A stretch of DNA of 64,000 nucleotides from Xanthobacteraceae bacterium (GTDB lineage Bacteria > Pseudomonadota > Alphaproteobacteria > Rhizobiales > Xanthobacteraceae), in the NCBI GenBank assembly GCA_004297465.1, contig SCUB01000001.1, positions 496,001-560,000 on the forward strand, read 5' to 3'. Shown here in pieces: positions 1-11,750 of this stretch (its first letter is position 1; each line of letters begins with the position of its first letter). A program made the translations under genes and the position numbers. Below the pieces are notes generated by a model. That model saw only the letters and a list, made by a program, of their open reading frames with translations. It searched no databases and was not told the DNA's origin.

Positions 1-996
<996 letters not shown>

Positions 997-1108
997 AGAC
1001 CGCGCAGACAGGATTTCCGCTACGCTTTGACGCCGCTTCGTTAATAAACGGGGCGGCGTTCATTCGTGTCCATGCGATTTATCCGAAAGCGGATTTGAGG
1101 AGGGTGCC

Positions 1109-1387
1109 GTGAATCAGGCGCAGGCGTTTTTCAGCCACCCGGGTGTCAGCTTTCTGGCCTTGCTGGTGATCGGAGCCATCGCCGGCTGGGTCGCCGAGCG
1201 GGTCACCGAATCCAGACATGGCATTCTGACCAACATCCTCGTCGGCATCGCCGGCGCCTTCATCGGCGGCAAGCTGGCCGAGGTGTTCGACATCGCCGTG
1301 TTCGGGTTCTGGCGCACGCTGGTGTCGGCGATCGTCGGTGCCATCCTGCTGCTGTTCGTGTGGCGGGCCTTGCGCGGCAGGATGTAA
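1109..1387 (+). CDS. GlsB/YeaQ/YmgE family small membrane protein
   Basis: A 92-residue membrane protein with three hydrophobic segments and the glycine-rich pattern GAIAGWVAERVTES...GILTNILVGIAGAFIGG of the GlsB/YeaQ/YmgE family, historically called transglycosylase-associated. The start is GTG, chosen because a strong purine-rich site (GAGGAGGG) sits just upstream. Members are often stress-induced; the exact biochemical role is unknown. It is about 110 bases downstream of lpdA and probably a separate unit. Confidence 0.85.
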   Translation: MNQAQAFFSHPGVSFLALLVIGAIAGWVAERVTESRHGILTNILVGIAGAFIGGKLAEVFDIAVFGFWRTLVSAIVGAILLLFVWRALRGRM

Positions 1388-1932
1388 GCCCCCTCGCGAG
1401 CGCGGCCTGCGTCGGTCCCGATGGCGCTTGTCGTCGGGTCGCGCCGAATTTCGGAAACCGTAAAAAGCGGGTTCGATCCTCAGCCGGATGCCGGCGGGGT
1501 CGCGCCCGCTCGCGTTTTTGCCGCCACAGAATGTGTCCACGGCGCAACAGTTCTTGAAGATTTAACCCTCGACCTACGAAGCGCTTGCGCGCGCCCCGAT
1601 TTAGCCACACGCCTCAACGAATGGCTGTGACATGGACGACACGGGGGGACGAATGACCCCGCCTTGTCCGAAAACTTACAGCGTCCCGATGACCGGACGC
1701 CGTAAACAGGCAGACGAGAGGACAGGGATGACGGCAGTGGGGGGACAGGCGGCGCAGACCGCATGGGCGACCGCTCCCGGGATGCCGTTTGCATCAGCTT
1801 CCGTCGGCTGCCGCCAACCTCTCGCACATGTGAGCAAGGACGAGGGTCGCCATCTTGAAGCGGCCAAACTCGGCGTAAAGGCTGAACTGGCCTATGCAGG
1901 CAGGGCAAGCGGGTGGCGTGAAATGCGGTGTG
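1388..1932. other. Intergenic region, 545 bp, no supported gene
   Basis: Between the GlsB-like gene and the Sel1-repeat gene. Short open frames exist on both strands but their products are compositionally random and Arg/Pro/Cys-rich, with no family resemblance. No convincing terminator, RNA or repeat was recognised. It presumably holds the promoter of the Sel1 gene. Confidence 0.5.
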
Positions 1933-2751
1933 ATGCGGATGTCTAGCCGACCTGTTGCAAGCCTGCTGATGCCCTGCGTGATCGCCGTCATGGCGATGCT
2001 GGCGCTTCCCGCCCGTGGCTTCGACGGCAATCCGCCTCCGGCCGGCGCGACGCCCGTGGCGGCGGCGCTGCCGCCCGGTGCCGCTGCGGTGAAGAACGCG
2101 GTGCCGTCCGGAAACTCGCTGGCGGCCCTGCAGTACGCCGCCGATGGCGGCCACCCCATCGCGCAATGGAAGCTCGGCCGCATGTATGCCGACGGCGACG
2201 GCGTGACCCGCGACAACCTGCGCGCCTTCGACTATTTCAGCAAGATCTGCAACGCCCACGCCGAGGACAACCCGGCCGCGCCGCAGGCCCCGGTGATCGC
2301 CAACGCCTTCGTGGCGCTGGGCCAGTACTATCTCGATGGCATTCCCGACACCCACGTGAAGGCCGACGCCGAACGCGCGCGCGAGATGTTCGCCTACGCC
2401 GCGTCCTATTTCGGCGACGCCAATGCCCAGTTCCATCTCGGCCGGCTCTATCTCGAAGGCCGCGGCACCAGCAAGGATCCGAAATACGCCGCGCGCTGGC
2501 TGGGCCTGGCTGCCCACAAGGGCCAGCCTCAGGCCCAGGCGCTGCTCGGTCAGATGCTGTTCTACGGCCAGAACCTGCCGCGGCAGGCGGCGCGCGGCCT
2601 GATGTGGCTGACGCTGGCCCGCGACAGCGCCACCCCCGGCGATGCCTGGATCAAGGAAGCCTACGCCGCCGCCGTGAGCAAGGCGTCCGACGACGATCGC
2701 GCCATGGCGCTGCGGCTCCTGGAGCGCTGGGTGCAGGGCCGCCGCAATTAA
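1933..2751 (+). CDS. Secreted Sel1-repeat (tetratricopeptide-like) protein
   Basis: A 272-residue exported protein. An N-terminal signal peptide (a hydrophobic stretch ending near ALPARG) is followed by a Pro/Ala linker and several Sel1-like helical repeats, for example AQWKLGRMYADGDGV and AQFHLGRLYLEGRGT, with a degenerate third unit. Sel1 repeats usually mediate protein-protein contacts in the envelope. The start is uncertain among GTG 1930, ATG 1933 and ATG 1939. Its stop codon overlaps the stop of the convergent xthA gene by a few bases. Confidence 0.85.
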   Translation: MRMSSRPVASLLMPCVIAVMAMLALPARGFDGNPPPAGATPVAAALPPGAAAVKNAVPSGNSLAALQYAADGGHPIAQWKLGRMYADGDGVTRDNLRAFDYFSKICNAHAEDNPAAPQAPVIANAFVALGQYYLDGIPDTHVKADAERAREMFAYAASYFGDANAQFHLGRLYLEGRGTSKDPKYAARWLGLAAHKGQPQAQALLGQMLFYGQNLPRQAARGLMWLTLARDSATPGDAWIKEAYAAAVSKASDDDRAMALRLLERWVQGRRN

Positions 2752-3548
2752 TCGCGCCGGCTACTCCCGAAATCGAGATCGATCCATACCGGAACGTGGT
2801 CCGAGGGCTTCTCCCAGCCACGGACATGACGGTCGATGCCGGTGGCGGTCAGCCGGTCCGCGGCCTGGGCCGACAGCAGCAGGTGGTCGATGCGGATACC
2901 GTCGTTCTTCTGCCAGGCGCCGGCCTGATAGTCCCAGAACGTGTACAGATCCCCGGCGTCGCTCGCCGCCCGTACCGCATCGGTCAGACCGCCATGCAAA
3001 AGCTCGCGAAAGCAGGCGCGGGTCTGCGGCAGGAACAGCGCATCGTTGACCCAGGCATTTGGATTGCGGGCGTCGCGCGCATCGGGGATGACGTTGAAGT
3101 CGCCGGCAAGGACCAGCGGTTCTTCCAGTTTAAGTCGTTCGCTGGTATAATTAATAAGCCTCTTCATCCAATTGATTTTATAGGTATATTTATCGCTTCC
3201 GGCCGGATTGCCGTTGGGCAGATAGAGGCAGGCGACGCGCAGCGCGCCGGACGGCATCGACACCACCCCCTCGAGGAAACGGGCGTGGCTGTCGTCGTCG
3301 CCGCCGGCAAGGCGCGGGCGGGTTTCGTCGAACGGATATTTCGACAGCAGCGCCACGCCGTTGAAGGTCTTCTGGCCGTGCACCGCGACATTGTAGCCGA
3401 GCGCCTCGATCTCGAAGCGCGGGAAGGCGTCGTCGACGCATTTGATCTCCTGCAGGCAGACGATGTCCGGGCTGCGTTCCTTCAGCCAGGTCATGAGCAG
3501 GTCGATCCGCTGGCGGACGGAGTTGACGTTCCAGGTGGCGATGCGCAT
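2748..3548 (-). CDS. xthA: Exodeoxyribonuclease III
   Basis: AP endonuclease and 3'-5' exonuclease of base excision repair, 266 residues, the family's usual length. The protein opens with MRIATWNVNSVRQRI and has the metal-binding glutamate in CLQEIK, the catalytic GDFN near the middle and the C-terminal SDHVPV histidine motif, all hallmarks of the ExoIII/APE1 fold. It is convergent with the Sel1 gene and overlaps its stop codon, so the two may share a 3' end. Confidence 0.96.
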   Translation of the reverse strand: MRIATWNVNSVRQRIDLLMTWLKERSPDIVCLQEIKCVDDAFPRFEIEALGYNVAVHGQKTFNGVALLSKYPFDETRPRLAGGDDDSHARFLEGVVSMPSGALRVACLYLPNGNPAGSDKYTYKINWMKRLINYTSERLKLEEPLVLAGDFNVIPDARDARNPNAWVNDALFLPQTRACFRELLHGGLTDAVRAASDAGDLYTFWDYQAGAWQKNDGIRIDHLLLSAQAADRLTATGIDRHVRGWEKPSDHVPVWIDLDFGSSRRD

Positions 3549-3739
3549 TCGATGAGCTCGGCGATTGACAGGGGGCGGGATCAGGCCCGGATTGGGTGTC
3601 GGAAGCGCCCAACCGTGTTAACGAACATGCCAGAACATGAGCAATTATTCATGTTGTTGACGTATCACAGACCATCGGGAATTGCCTATGATGGCGGGCT
3701 TGCGGCGTCCTGGGCGCCGAAGGCTGAACGTATGCATGG

Positions 3740-4951
3740 ATGACAGGAATGCTGAAGAAGTCTTCTGATGGCGAGGGCGATACCGGCCGTGCCGCGTCTC
3801 CCGGCGGATTGGGCGCGGCGGCGCGACAGACCGGCGCGTGGCGGCGGCGACGCAAGGTGCTGATCGCGGGTGTCGCGATCCTCGCCGTCGCCTTCTTCGG
3901 TGTCCGTTATTTCAAGAACGGTTCCCAGCAGGCGGGGCCGCCGCCGGGGCCGCGACCGGTTTCCGTCGACGTCGCCGCCGCCGAGCGCAAGCCGGTGCCG
4001 CTGCAGTTCGACGCCATCGGCACGGTCACGCCCATCGCCACCGCCGCGCTCAAGTCGCGGCTCGAAACCACCGTTATCGGCGTCCATTTCGAGGATGGCG
4101 CACGGGTCAAGGAGAACGACCTGCTGTTCACGCTCGATGCAAGGCAGATCGACGCCCAGATCGCCCAGGCCGAGGCCACGCTGGCGCGCGACCAGGCCCA
4201 GCTCGAAGGCGCCGAGCGTGATCTCAAGCGTTTTTCCGAGCTGATCGCCAAGGGCGCCACCACCCAGGTCAATCTCGACAACGCCCGCACCCAGGCCCAG
4301 ATCCTGCGCGCGGCCATCAAGGCCGACCAGGCGGCGCTGGAAAACCTTGCCGTGCAGAAGAGCTATACCGAACTGCGCGCGCCCATCTCCGGGCGCATGA
4401 GCGCCGCCAACGTCAAGGTCGGCAACCTGGTGCGGCCGGCCGACACCGGGGCGCTGGCGGTGGTCAACCAGATGAGCCCGGTCTATGTGACATTCTCAAT
4501 TCCCCAGCGCGCTCTGCCGGAGTTGCGCGAGGCCATGACGGCGGACCGCGCCCAGGTCACGGTGGCGGGCGTCACGGCCTCCGGCCGGGTGGCGATGATC
4601 GACAACACGGTCGACACCACGACCGGCATGGTGTCGGTGCGCGCGCTGATGCCCAATGCCGATGAAGCCCTGTGGCCGGGCACGCTCGTCAACGCCGTGC
4701 TGACGGTGCGCGAGGACGAGGCGGTGATCGTTCCCACAGTGGCGGTGCAGCGCAGCCAGACCGGCGATTTCGTGTTCGTCGTCAAGGACGGCGCGGCGGT
4801 GGTGCAGCCGGTGCAGGTCAGCCGCACCTATCAGGGCCAGTCGGTGATCGCCAGCGGACTCTCCGGAGGCGAAAGCGTGGTCACCGATGGGCAGCTGCTG
4901 CTGTCCAGCGGAACGAAAGTGATGCCGCGTCCACGCAAGGCAGGGGCCTGA
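3740..4951 (+). CDS. RND efflux periplasmic adaptor subunit (MFP)
   Basis: Membrane fusion protein of a tripartite efflux pump, up to 403 residues. A cytoplasmic N-terminus and one transmembrane anchor (VLIAGVAILAVAFFGVRYF) precede the lipoyl/barrel-sandwich half-motif (VHFEDGARVKENDLLFTLD), an alpha-helical hairpin rich in Ala/Gln/Glu, the second lipoyl half (LRAPISGRMSAANVKVGNLV) and a C-terminal beta-barrel. It is MdtA-like and has no lipobox. The start could be ATG 3740 or ATG 3749. It is 3 bases from the pump gene and co-transcribed. No TolC-type outer-membrane gene is nearby. Confidence 0.93.
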   Translation: MTGMLKKSSDGEGDTGRAASPGGLGAAARQTGAWRRRRKVLIAGVAILAVAFFGVRYFKNGSQQAGPPPGPRPVSVDVAAAERKPVPLQFDAIGTVTPIATAALKSRLETTVIGVHFEDGARVKENDLLFTLDARQIDAQIAQAEATLARDQAQLEGAERDLKRFSELIAKGATTQVNLDNARTQAQILRAAIKADQAALENLAVQKSYTELRAPISGRMSAANVKVGNLVRPADTGALAVVNQMSPVYVTFSIPQRALPELREAMTADRAQVTVAGVTASGRVAMIDNTVDTTTGMVSVRALMPNADEALWPGTLVNAVLTVREDEAVIVPTVAVQRSQTGDFVFVVKDGAAVVQPVQVSRTYQGQSVIASGLSGGESVVTDGQLLLSSGTKVMPRPRKAGA

Positions 4952-4954
4952 TCC

Positions 4955-7900
4955 ATGAGCCTGTCGGAGCAGTGCATCCGTCGTCCCGTGATGACTACGC
5001 TCATCACGGCCTCGATCATCGCCTTCGGCATTTTCGGCTTCCGCCTGCTGCCGGTCTCGGCACTGCCCAAGGTGGACTATCCGACCATCGCGGTGACGGC
5101 GACGCTGCCCGGCGCCAGCGCCGACACCATGGCGGCCTCGGTCGCCGGCCCGATCGAGCGGCAGATGTCGACCATCGCCGGCATCGCGTCGATGTCGTCG
5201 ATGTCGTCGCAGGGCTCCACCGTCATCACCATCCAGTTCGACCTCAACCGCAACATCGACGCCGCCGCGCTCGACGTGCAGACCGCGCTGACCATCGCGC
5301 AGCGCCGCCTGCCGGTGGAAATGACCACGCCGCCCAGTTTCCGCAAGGTCAATCCGTCGGACTTCCCGGTGCTGTTCATATCCATGTCATCGGCGACGCT
5401 GCCGCTGTCGATGGTCAACGAATACGCCGACACGCTGCTGGCGCAGACCATTTCGCAGATTCCCGGCGTGGCGCAGGTCACCATCTACGGCGCGCAGAAA
5501 TTCGCCGTGCGCGTGCAGGCCGACCCCGAGGCCGCCGCCGCGCGCGGGCTTTCGCTCGACGACATCCGCAACGCCGTGGCCAAGGCCAGCTCCAGCACGC
5601 CGGTCGGCGTGCTCAACGGCCCGCGCCAGAGCTTCTCGCTGCAGGCCTCCGGCCAGCTCAACAAGGCGGAGTTTTATCGCGACATCGTGGTGGCCTGGCG
5701 CAACGGCGCCCCGGTCCGCCTCAACGAGGTGGCGCGGGTCTATGACAGCGTCGAAAACGACAAGAGCGCGACCTGGTTCAACGGCGACCGCTCCATCGTG
5801 CTCGCAATCCTCAAGCAGCCCGACGCCAATACCGTGGCGGTGGTCGACGCGGTGCGCGACAAGATGCCGACGCTGCGGGCGCAGATCCCGCCCTCGATCT
5901 CGCTCAGCGTCACCATGGACCGCTCGATCTCGATCCGCCAGTCGGTCAGCGACGTCGAGGAGACGCTGTTCATCGCCGTGGTGCTGGTGGTGCTGGTGAT
6001 CTTCCTGTTCCTGCGCTCGGCGTCGGCGACCTTGATCCCGGCGCTGGCGGTGCCGATCTCGCTGATCGGCACCTGCGCGGTGATGTACGTGCTCGATTTC
6101 TCCATCAACAACATGACGCTCCTGGCGCTGACGCTGTCGGTCGGATTCGTGGTCGACGACGCCATCGTCATGCTGGAGAACATCGTCCGCCACATCGAGG
6201 AGGGGATGCGGCCGTTCGAGGCGGCGCTCAAGGGCGCGCGCGAGATCGGCTTCACCATCATATCCATCACCTTCTCGCTGATCGCGGTGTTCATCCCGGT
6301 GCTGCTGATGGGCGGTATCGTCGGCCGCGTGTTCCGCGAATTCGCGCTCACCGTCACGGTGGCCATCGTGATGTCGGGCTTCGTGTCGCTGACGCTCACT
6401 CCGATGCTGTGCGCGCGCGTGCTCAAGGGCCATGATGGCGAACGCCGGCCCAATTTCGTGCTGCGCGCGTTCGAGGCGCTCTTCAGTTCATGGCTGCGCG
6501 CCTACGAGTGGGCGCTCGACCGCGTGCTGGCCTACAAGGCGGTGACGCTGGTCATCACCCTCGCCACCGTCATCGGCACGGTGTGGCTCTATGTCGTGGT
6601 GCCGAAGGGCTTCTTTCCGCAGGAGGATACCGGATTCCTGCTCGGCATCACCGAGGCCGCCACCGACACCTCGTTCGACGCCATGGTCGAGCGCCATATC
6701 CAGCTCAACGCCATCCTGCGCGACGATCCGGCGGTCGTCTTCATGAACTCGACGGTGGGCGTCGGCGGTCCCAACCAGACCACCAATTACGGCCGCGTGT
6801 TCATCGGCCTCAAGCCGCTGAAGGAACGCGAGCCGGTCGGCGCGGTGATCGCCCGGCTGCGCCAGAAGGCATCGGCCGTGCCGGGCTTGCAGGTGTTCTT
6901 CCAGAGCATCCAGAACCTCAACGTCGGCGGCCGGCTGTCCAAGAGCCAGTACCAGTACACGCTGCAGAGCGGCGACACAGCGGCGCTGTATCGCCTCGCG
7001 CCGGAGATACGCGACAAGATCGCGAAGCTTCCGGGTCTCCTCGATGTCACCACCGACCTCTATATCAAAAACCCCGAACTGACGGTCGACGTCGACCGCT
7101 CCAAGGCCGCGATTTTCGGCATTACCGTCGATCAGATCCGCAACCAGCTGTTCAACGCCTTCGGTTCGCGCCAGATCGGCACCATCTACACGCCATCGAA
7201 CGATTATCAGATCATCCTAGAGGTGCTGCCGGGCTTCCGCGGCGATCCGATGGATTTGGCGAAGATCTATCTCAAGACCGCCGACAACCAGACCATCCCG
7301 CTGAGCGCGATAGCCCGCCTCGTGCCGTCGGTGGGGCCGCTGCAGATCAACCACCAGGGTCAGCAGCCGGCGGTGACGATCTCGTTCAACCTGCAGCCGG
7401 GCACCTCGCTCGGCGCGGCGGTCGATGCCATCACCGCCATCGAGCGCAACTCCAACCTGCCGGCAACGATCGCCACGGGATTTTCCGGTACCGCGCAGGT
7501 GTTCCAGGATTCGTTGCGCGGCCAGGGCGTGCTGATCCTCGCCGCGGTGTTCGCCTCGTTCGTCATCCTCGGCATCCTGTACGAGAGCTTCATCCATCCG
7601 ATCACCATCATCTCCGGCCTGCCGTCCGCCGGCATCGGCGCTATCCTGACGCTGATGCTGTTCGGCCTGGACCTGACGGTGATCGGCATGATCGGCATCG
7701 TGATGCTGGTCGGCATCGTCAAGAAGAACGCCATCATGATGGTGGACTTCGCCATCGGCCGCCGCCGTGTCGGGCTCGACGCGCAGAGCGCGATCCGCGA
7801 GGCGGCGCTGCTGCGGTTCCGGCCGATCATGATGACGACGTTCGCCGCCATCTTCGGCACGCTGCCGATCGCGCTCGGCACCGGCGCCGGCGCCGAACTG

Positions 7901-8086
7901 CGGCAGCCGCTCGGCATCGCCGTGGTTGGCGGCCTCCTGGTGTCGCAGCTGCTCACGCTGTTCATCACGCCGGTGATCTACATCTACCTCGACCGCATCG
8001 ACCGCAGGCTCAAGCGCCGGCTCGATCCGGTCCACGTCGAGCACGGCGACGAGGAAGACAAGCCGCGCGCGGTCGCGGCGGAATAG
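4955..8086 (+). CDS. RND family multidrug efflux permease (MdtB/C-like)
   Basis: Inner-membrane proton-driven pump of 1043 residues, the full length for the HAE1 class. It starts with SEQCIRRPVMTTL, typical of the MdtB/MdtC branch. The proton-relay aspartate pair is in transmembrane helix 4 (GFVVDDAIVMLENI), and the second half repeats the fold, ending with GIVKKNAIMMVDFAI. Two large periplasmic loops lie after TM1 and TM7. It works with the adaptor encoded immediately upstream. Substrate is unknown. A single pump gene rather than an mdtBC pair suggests a homotrimer (inference). Confidence 0.95.
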   Translation: MSLSEQCIRRPVMTTLITASIIAFGIFGFRLLPVSALPKVDYPTIAVTATLPGASADTMAASVAGPIERQMSTIAGIASMSSMSSQGSTVITIQFDLNRNIDAAALDVQTALTIAQRRLPVEMTTPPSFRKVNPSDFPVLFISMSSATLPLSMVNEYADTLLAQTISQIPGVAQVTIYGAQKFAVRVQADPEAAAARGLSLDDIRNAVAKASSSTPVGVLNGPRQSFSLQASGQLNKAEFYRDIVVAWRNGAPVRLNEVARVYDSVENDKSATWFNGDRSIVLAILKQPDANTVAVVDAVRDKMPTLRAQIPPSISLSVTMDRSISIRQSVSDVEETLFIAVVLVVLVIFLFLRSASATLIPALAVPISLIGTCAVMYVLDFSINNMTLLALTLSVGFVVDDAIVMLENIVRHIEEGMRPFEAALKGAREIGFTIISITFSLIAVFIPVLLMGGIVGRVFREFALTVTVAIVMSGFVSLTLTPMLCARVLKGHDGERRPNFVLRAFEALFSSWLRAYEWALDRVLAYKAVTLVITLATVIGTVWLYVVVPKGFFPQEDTGFLLGITEAATDTSFDAMVERHIQLNAILRDDPAVVFMNSTVGVGGPNQTTNYGRVFIGLKPLKEREPVGAVIARLRQKASAVPGLQVFFQSIQNLNVGGRLSKSQYQYTLQSGDTAALYRLAPEIRDKIAKLPGLLDVTTDLYIKNPELTVDVDRSKAAIFGITVDQIRNQLFNAFGSRQIGTIYTPSNDYQIILEVLPGFRGDPMDLAKIYLKTADNQTIPLSAIARLVPSVGPLQINHQGQQPAVTISFNLQPGTSLGAAVDAITAIERNSNLPATIATGFSGTAQVFQDSLRGQGVLILAAVFASFVILGILYESFIHPITIISGLPSAGIGAILTLMLFGLDLTVIGMIGIVMLVGIVKKNAIMMVDFAIGRRRVGLDAQSAIREAALLRFRPIMMTTFAAIFGTLPIALGTGAGAELRQPLGIAVVGGLLVSQLLTLFITPVIYIYLDRIDRRLKRRLDPVHVEHGDEEDKPRAVAAE

Positions 8087-8108
8087 AGGAGAGGCGCGCC
8101 AATGCGCG

Positions 8109-8450
8109 TCAGATCGTGAAGCTGGTGCCGCAGCCGCAGGACGCGGTGGCCTTGGGGTTGATGACCCGGAACGATGACCCGACCAGATCGTCGACGAAAT
8201 CCAGCTCGGAGCCGGCCAGATAATTCACCGATACCTGATCGACCACCACGCGGGCGTCACCGCGCTCGATCAGGATGTCGTCGTCGGCGCGGGCGCTGTC
8301 GACCTCGAACTTGTACTGGAAACCCGAGCAGCCGCCGCCCTCGACGCTGACGCGGAACAGCGCGCCGGCATCCTCGCCCCTGAGCAGCTCGCCGATGCGC
8401 CGCACGGCGCGCTCGGTCACCCTCAATGCGCTGGGAGTGGCATCCGTCAT
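8109..8450 (-). CDS. erpA: A-type iron-sulfur cluster carrier (ErpA/IscA/HesB family)
   Basis: Delivers Fe-S clusters to apo-proteins. The 113-residue protein has the three conserved cysteines: one in EGGGCSGFQY and two in the C-terminal CGCGTSF. The start at 8450 (MTDATPSALRV) fits the family's short N-terminus better than a longer open frame beginning at 8501. It is divergent from dgt, a common arrangement in Rhizobiales. ErpA, IscA and HesB cannot be separated with certainty by motif alone. Confidence 0.92.
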   Translation of the reverse strand: MTDATPSALRVTERAVRRIGELLRGEDAGALFRVSVEGGGCSGFQYKFEVDSARADDDILIERGDARVVVDQVSVNYLAGSELDFVDDLVGSSFRVINPKATASCGCGTSFTI

Positions 8451-8614
8451 GGCTTGTGCTCCGTGGCCCGCTCGCTGGCTTTGCATCCTGCGGTTGATCA
8501 TAGTTAAGTGCGGCGCATGGCGGAATCAATCCGCGATTCCCGCGCTGGGCGGATCGCAGGGTTGCAGTCGCCGGGGGAGCATGACAATGCCCCCCCCCAC
8601 GCGAAGGAGGGCGG

Positions 8615-9814
8615 ATGGCCATCGGGAGAGCTGCGCCGCGCGCACCGTTCGCGTCCGACCCCGACGGCAGCCGGGGACGGTTGCACGGCGAGCCGCCGAG
8701 CCGCTCGCGCAGCGTGTTCCGGCGCGACTGCGACCGCGTCATCCACAGCACGGCGTTCCGCCGCCTCAAGCACAAGACCCAGGTGTTCGTGTTCCACGAG
8801 GGCGATCACTACCGCACCCGGCTGACCCATTCGCTGGAAGTGGCGCAGATCGCCCGCGCGCTCGCCCGCGTGCTGGGGCTCGACGAGGACCTCACCGAGG
8901 CGCTGGCGCTCGCCCACGATCTCGGCCATCCGCCGTTCGGCCATGCCGGCGAACGCGCGCTCGACCAGTGCCTGGCCGGTCATGGCGGTTTCGACCACAA
9001 TGCCCAGACCTTGCGCGTGGTCACGCATCTGGAGCGGCGCTATCCGGGCTTCGACGGCCTCAACCTGAGCTGGGAAACGCTCGAAGGCATCGTCAAGCAC
9101 AATGGTCCGCTGACGGCGCGCGACGGTACGCCGCTTACCGGCGGGGACCTGCCGTGGGGTATTGCCGATTACGCCGGGCGGCACGATCTCGAACTGTGGA
9201 GTCATGCCGGGCTGGAGGCGCAGGTCGCCGCGCTCGCCGACGACATCGCCTATGACGCCCATGATATCGACGACGGTCTGCGCGCCGGACTGTTCGAGAT
9301 CGACGATCTCGCCGCGCTGCCGCTGGCCGGCGACATCGTGCGCGGCATCGCGCGGCGCTTTCCGGCGCTCGATCACGGCCGCCGCGGCGCCGAGCTGGTG
9401 CGCGAGCTGATCTCGAACCTGATCGAGGATGTCGAGGCCGAGACGCGGCGCCGGCTCGACGCCGCGCGCCCCGGCTCGGCCGAAGCGGTGCGCCGCCACG
9501 GCGCGGTGCTGGCGGCGTTTTCGCCGGCGATGGCCGAGGCCGAGCGTGCCATCAAGGCTTTCCTGCGCGTGCGCATGTACCGCCATGACCGGGTGATGCG
9601 CGTCATGAACGAGGCGGAAAGCGTGGTGCGCGCCCTGTTTGCCCATTATGCGGAAAGCCCGGCCGATCTGCCGGCGGAGTGGTGGAGCAGCGACCATCCG
9701 ACCGACGCCCGTACCCGCGCCCGCCTGATCGGTGATTTCATCGCTGGCATGACCGACCGCTACGCGCTGATCGAGCATGACCGGCTCTTTGACTCGACCC
9801 CCGATTTGCGTTAG
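8615..9814 (+). CDS. dgt: dGTP triphosphohydrolase-like HD protein
   Basis: Deoxynucleoside triphosphate triphosphohydrolase (type 2 dGTPase-like), 399 residues, releasing tripolyphosphate from dNTPs. Seen: [24 protein letters not shown], the first metal histidine in [14 protein letters not shown], the HD pair in [15 protein letters not shown], and a later HD-domain aspartate ([20 protein letters not shown]). The gene is divergent from erpA and its 3' end lies 49 bases before argS, the usual order in this group. Confidence 0.93.
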   Translation: MAIGRAAPRAPFASDPDGSRGRLHGEPPSRSRSVFRRDCDRVIHSTAFRRLKHKTQVFVFHEGDHYRTRLTHSLEVAQIARALARVLGLDEDLTEALALAHDLGHPPFGHAGERALDQCLAGHGGFDHNAQTLRVVTHLERRYPGFDGLNLSWETLEGIVKHNGPLTARDGTPLTGGDLPWGIADYAGRHDLELWSHAGLEAQVAALADDIAYDAHDIDDGLRAGLFEIDDLAALPLAGDIVRGIARRFPALDHGRRGAELVRELISNLIEDVEAETRRRLDAARPGSAEAVRRHGAVLAAFSPAMAEAERAIKAFLRVRMYRHDRVMRVMNEAESVVRALFAHYAESPADLPAEWWSSDHPTDARTRARLIGDFIAGMTDRYALIEHDRLFDSTPDLR

Positions 9815-9863
9815 GCGGCGGCTGTTTCTCCGCTTCCTCCCTCCAGCTTTCAACCTGAATGCG

Positions 9864-11654
9864 ATGACCGAACCGGCCCCGTCCCATCTGTTTGCCCGCG
9901 TGCTCGCCCGCGTGCATGTCGCCTGCGCGGCGCTGGTAGCCAGCGGCGAGCTGCCGGCCGGGCTCGACCTGTCGCGCGTGGTGGTTGAGCCGCCGCGCGA
10001 TGCCGCCCATGGCGACATGGCCACCAACGCCGCCATGGTGCTGGCCAGGGAGGCTAAAACCAAGCCGCGCGATCTCGCCGACAGGCTCGCGGAGAAACTG
10101 CGCGCCGACCCGCTCATCGCCGCCGTCGAGGTGGCCGGTCCCGGTTTCATCAACCTGCGGCTGAAGGAGAAGGTCTGGACCGATGCCCTCGCGGCGGTGC
10201 TCGGGGCGGGCGACGGCTACGGCCGCAGCCGGCTCGGCGCCGGCGAGAAGGTCAACGTCGAATACGTCTCGGCCAACCCGACCGGGCCCATGCATGTCGG
10301 CCATTGCCGCGGCGCGGTGTTCGGCGATGCGCTCGCCGGCCTGCTGGCGTTCGCCGGCTACGACGTGACGCGCGAATACTACATCAATGACGCCGGCGCG
10401 CAGGTCGACGTGCTGGCGTGCTCCGCGTTCCTGCGCTACCGCGAGGCGCTCGGCGAGGAGATCGGCGCGATCCCGGACGGCCTCTATCCCGGCGACTACC
10501 TCAAGCCGGTCGGCGCGGCGCTGGCCCGCGACCACGGCCGCACGCTGTTGCAACAGCCGGAGAGCGAATGGCTGCCGCTGGTGCGGGCGCGCGCCATCGA
10601 CATGATGATGGACGAGATCCGCACCGATCTCGCCGCCCTCAACGTGCGCCACGACGTGTTCTTCTCCGAGCGCTCGCTGATCGACGGCGGCACCGATCGG
10701 GTCGGCGCCACCATCGACGATTTGCGCGCGCGCGGCGAGATCTACGAGGGCCGCCTGTCGCCGCCCAAGGGCGCGCCGGTCGAGGATTGGGAAGACCGCG
10801 AGCAGACCCTGTTCCGCGCCACCGACTTCGGCGATGACGTCGACCGGCCACTCAAGAAGTCCGACGGCGGCTACACCTACTTCGCCTCCGACATCGCCTA
10901 TCACCGCACCAAGTTCGACCGCGGCTTTGCCAATCTGGTCGATGTCTGGGGCGCAGACCATGGCGGCTATGTCAAGCGCATGCAGGCGGCGGTCGCGGCG
11001 GTGACCGGCGGCAAGGCCGTGCTCGACGTCAAGATCGTGCAGCTGGTGCGGCTCTTGCGCAACGGCCAGCCGGTGAAGATGTCGAAGCGCGCCGGCGAGT
11101 TCATCACGCTGCGCGACGTGGTCGACGAGGTCGGAAGCGACGCGGTGCGGTTCATGATGCTGTTCCGCAAGAACGACGCCACGCTCGATTTCGACCTCGG
11201 CAAGGTGCTGGAGCAGTCGCGCGATAATCCGGTGTTCTACGTGCAGTATGGCCACGCCCGAGGCCACTCGGTGTTCCGCAACGCGCGCGAGACGTTGCCG
11301 GATCTGCCCGAGGACACGGCGGCGCGCGCCGCGTATTTGCGCGAGGCGCGGCTGGAGCGGCTCTCCGACGCCTCGGAATTCACGCTGATGCGGCAGCTTG
11401 CGCTCTATCCGCGTCTGGTCGAGGCGGCCGCGGTCTCTCATGAGCCGCACCGAATCGCTTTTTATCTGTATGATCTGGCCAGCGAATTCCACGGGTTGTG
11501 GACGAGGGGACGTGACCTGCCTCATTTACGCTTCATTATCCCCAATGATGTTGAAGTAACGAAGGCCCGTCTGGCCCTGGTGCAGGGGGTAGTATCGGTT
11601 CTGGCATCCGGGCTTTCGGTGCTGGGGGTTCACGCACCTGACGAAATGCGGTGA
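9864..11654 (+). CDS. argS: Arginyl-tRNA synthetase
   Basis: Class I aminoacyl-tRNA synthetase of 596 residues. Seen: the N-terminal Add1 domain, the HIGH motif as HVGH (in [20 protein letters not shown], about residue 142), the ArgRS motif [11 protein letters not shown], and a KMSKRAG loop near residue 405. A C-terminal DALR anticodon-binding domain ends in LGVHAPDEM. The start at 9864 ([10 protein letters not shown]) avoids 29 uncharacteristic residues upstream. It lies between dgt and the SPOR-domain gene. Confidence 0.97.
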   Translation: MTEPAPSHLFARVLARVHVACAALVASGELPAGLDLSRVVVEPPRDAAHGDMATNAAMVLAREAKTKPRDLADRLAEKLRADPLIAAVEVAGPGFINLRLKEKVWTDALAAVLGAGDGYGRSRLGAGEKVNVEYVSANPTGPMHVGHCRGAVFGDALAGLLAFAGYDVTREYYINDAGAQVDVLACSAFLRYREALGEEIGAIPDGLYPGDYLKPVGAALARDHGRTLLQQPESEWLPLVRARAIDMMMDEIRTDLAALNVRHDVFFSERSLIDGGTDRVGATIDDLRARGEIYEGRLSPPKGAPVEDWEDREQTLFRATDFGDDVDRPLKKSDGGYTYFASDIAYHRTKFDRGFANLVDVWGADHGGYVKRMQAAVAAVTGGKAVLDVKIVQLVRLLRNGQPVKMSKRAGEFITLRDVVDEVGSDAVRFMMLFRKNDATLDFDLGKVLEQSRDNPVFYVQYGHARGHSVFRNARETLPDLPEDTAARAAYLREARLERLSDASEFTLMRQLALYPRLVEAAAVSHEPHRIAFYLYDLASEFHGLWTRGRDLPHLRFIIPNDVEVTKARLALVQGVVSVLASGLSVLGVHAPDEMR

Positions 11655-11750
11655 CCGCCCCGGCATGATCGGGCGCGAATGACTGGTTTCGATGAAGGTG
11701 GGGCGGCGCGTCATACGTCAGTCCGTGCCGCAGGGGACAGGTACGGCATC

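Noticed and set aside
1632-1946. Possible 104-residue gene before the Sel1 gene
   Set aside because: Overlaps the Sel1 start, no ribosome site, no recognisable sequence features.
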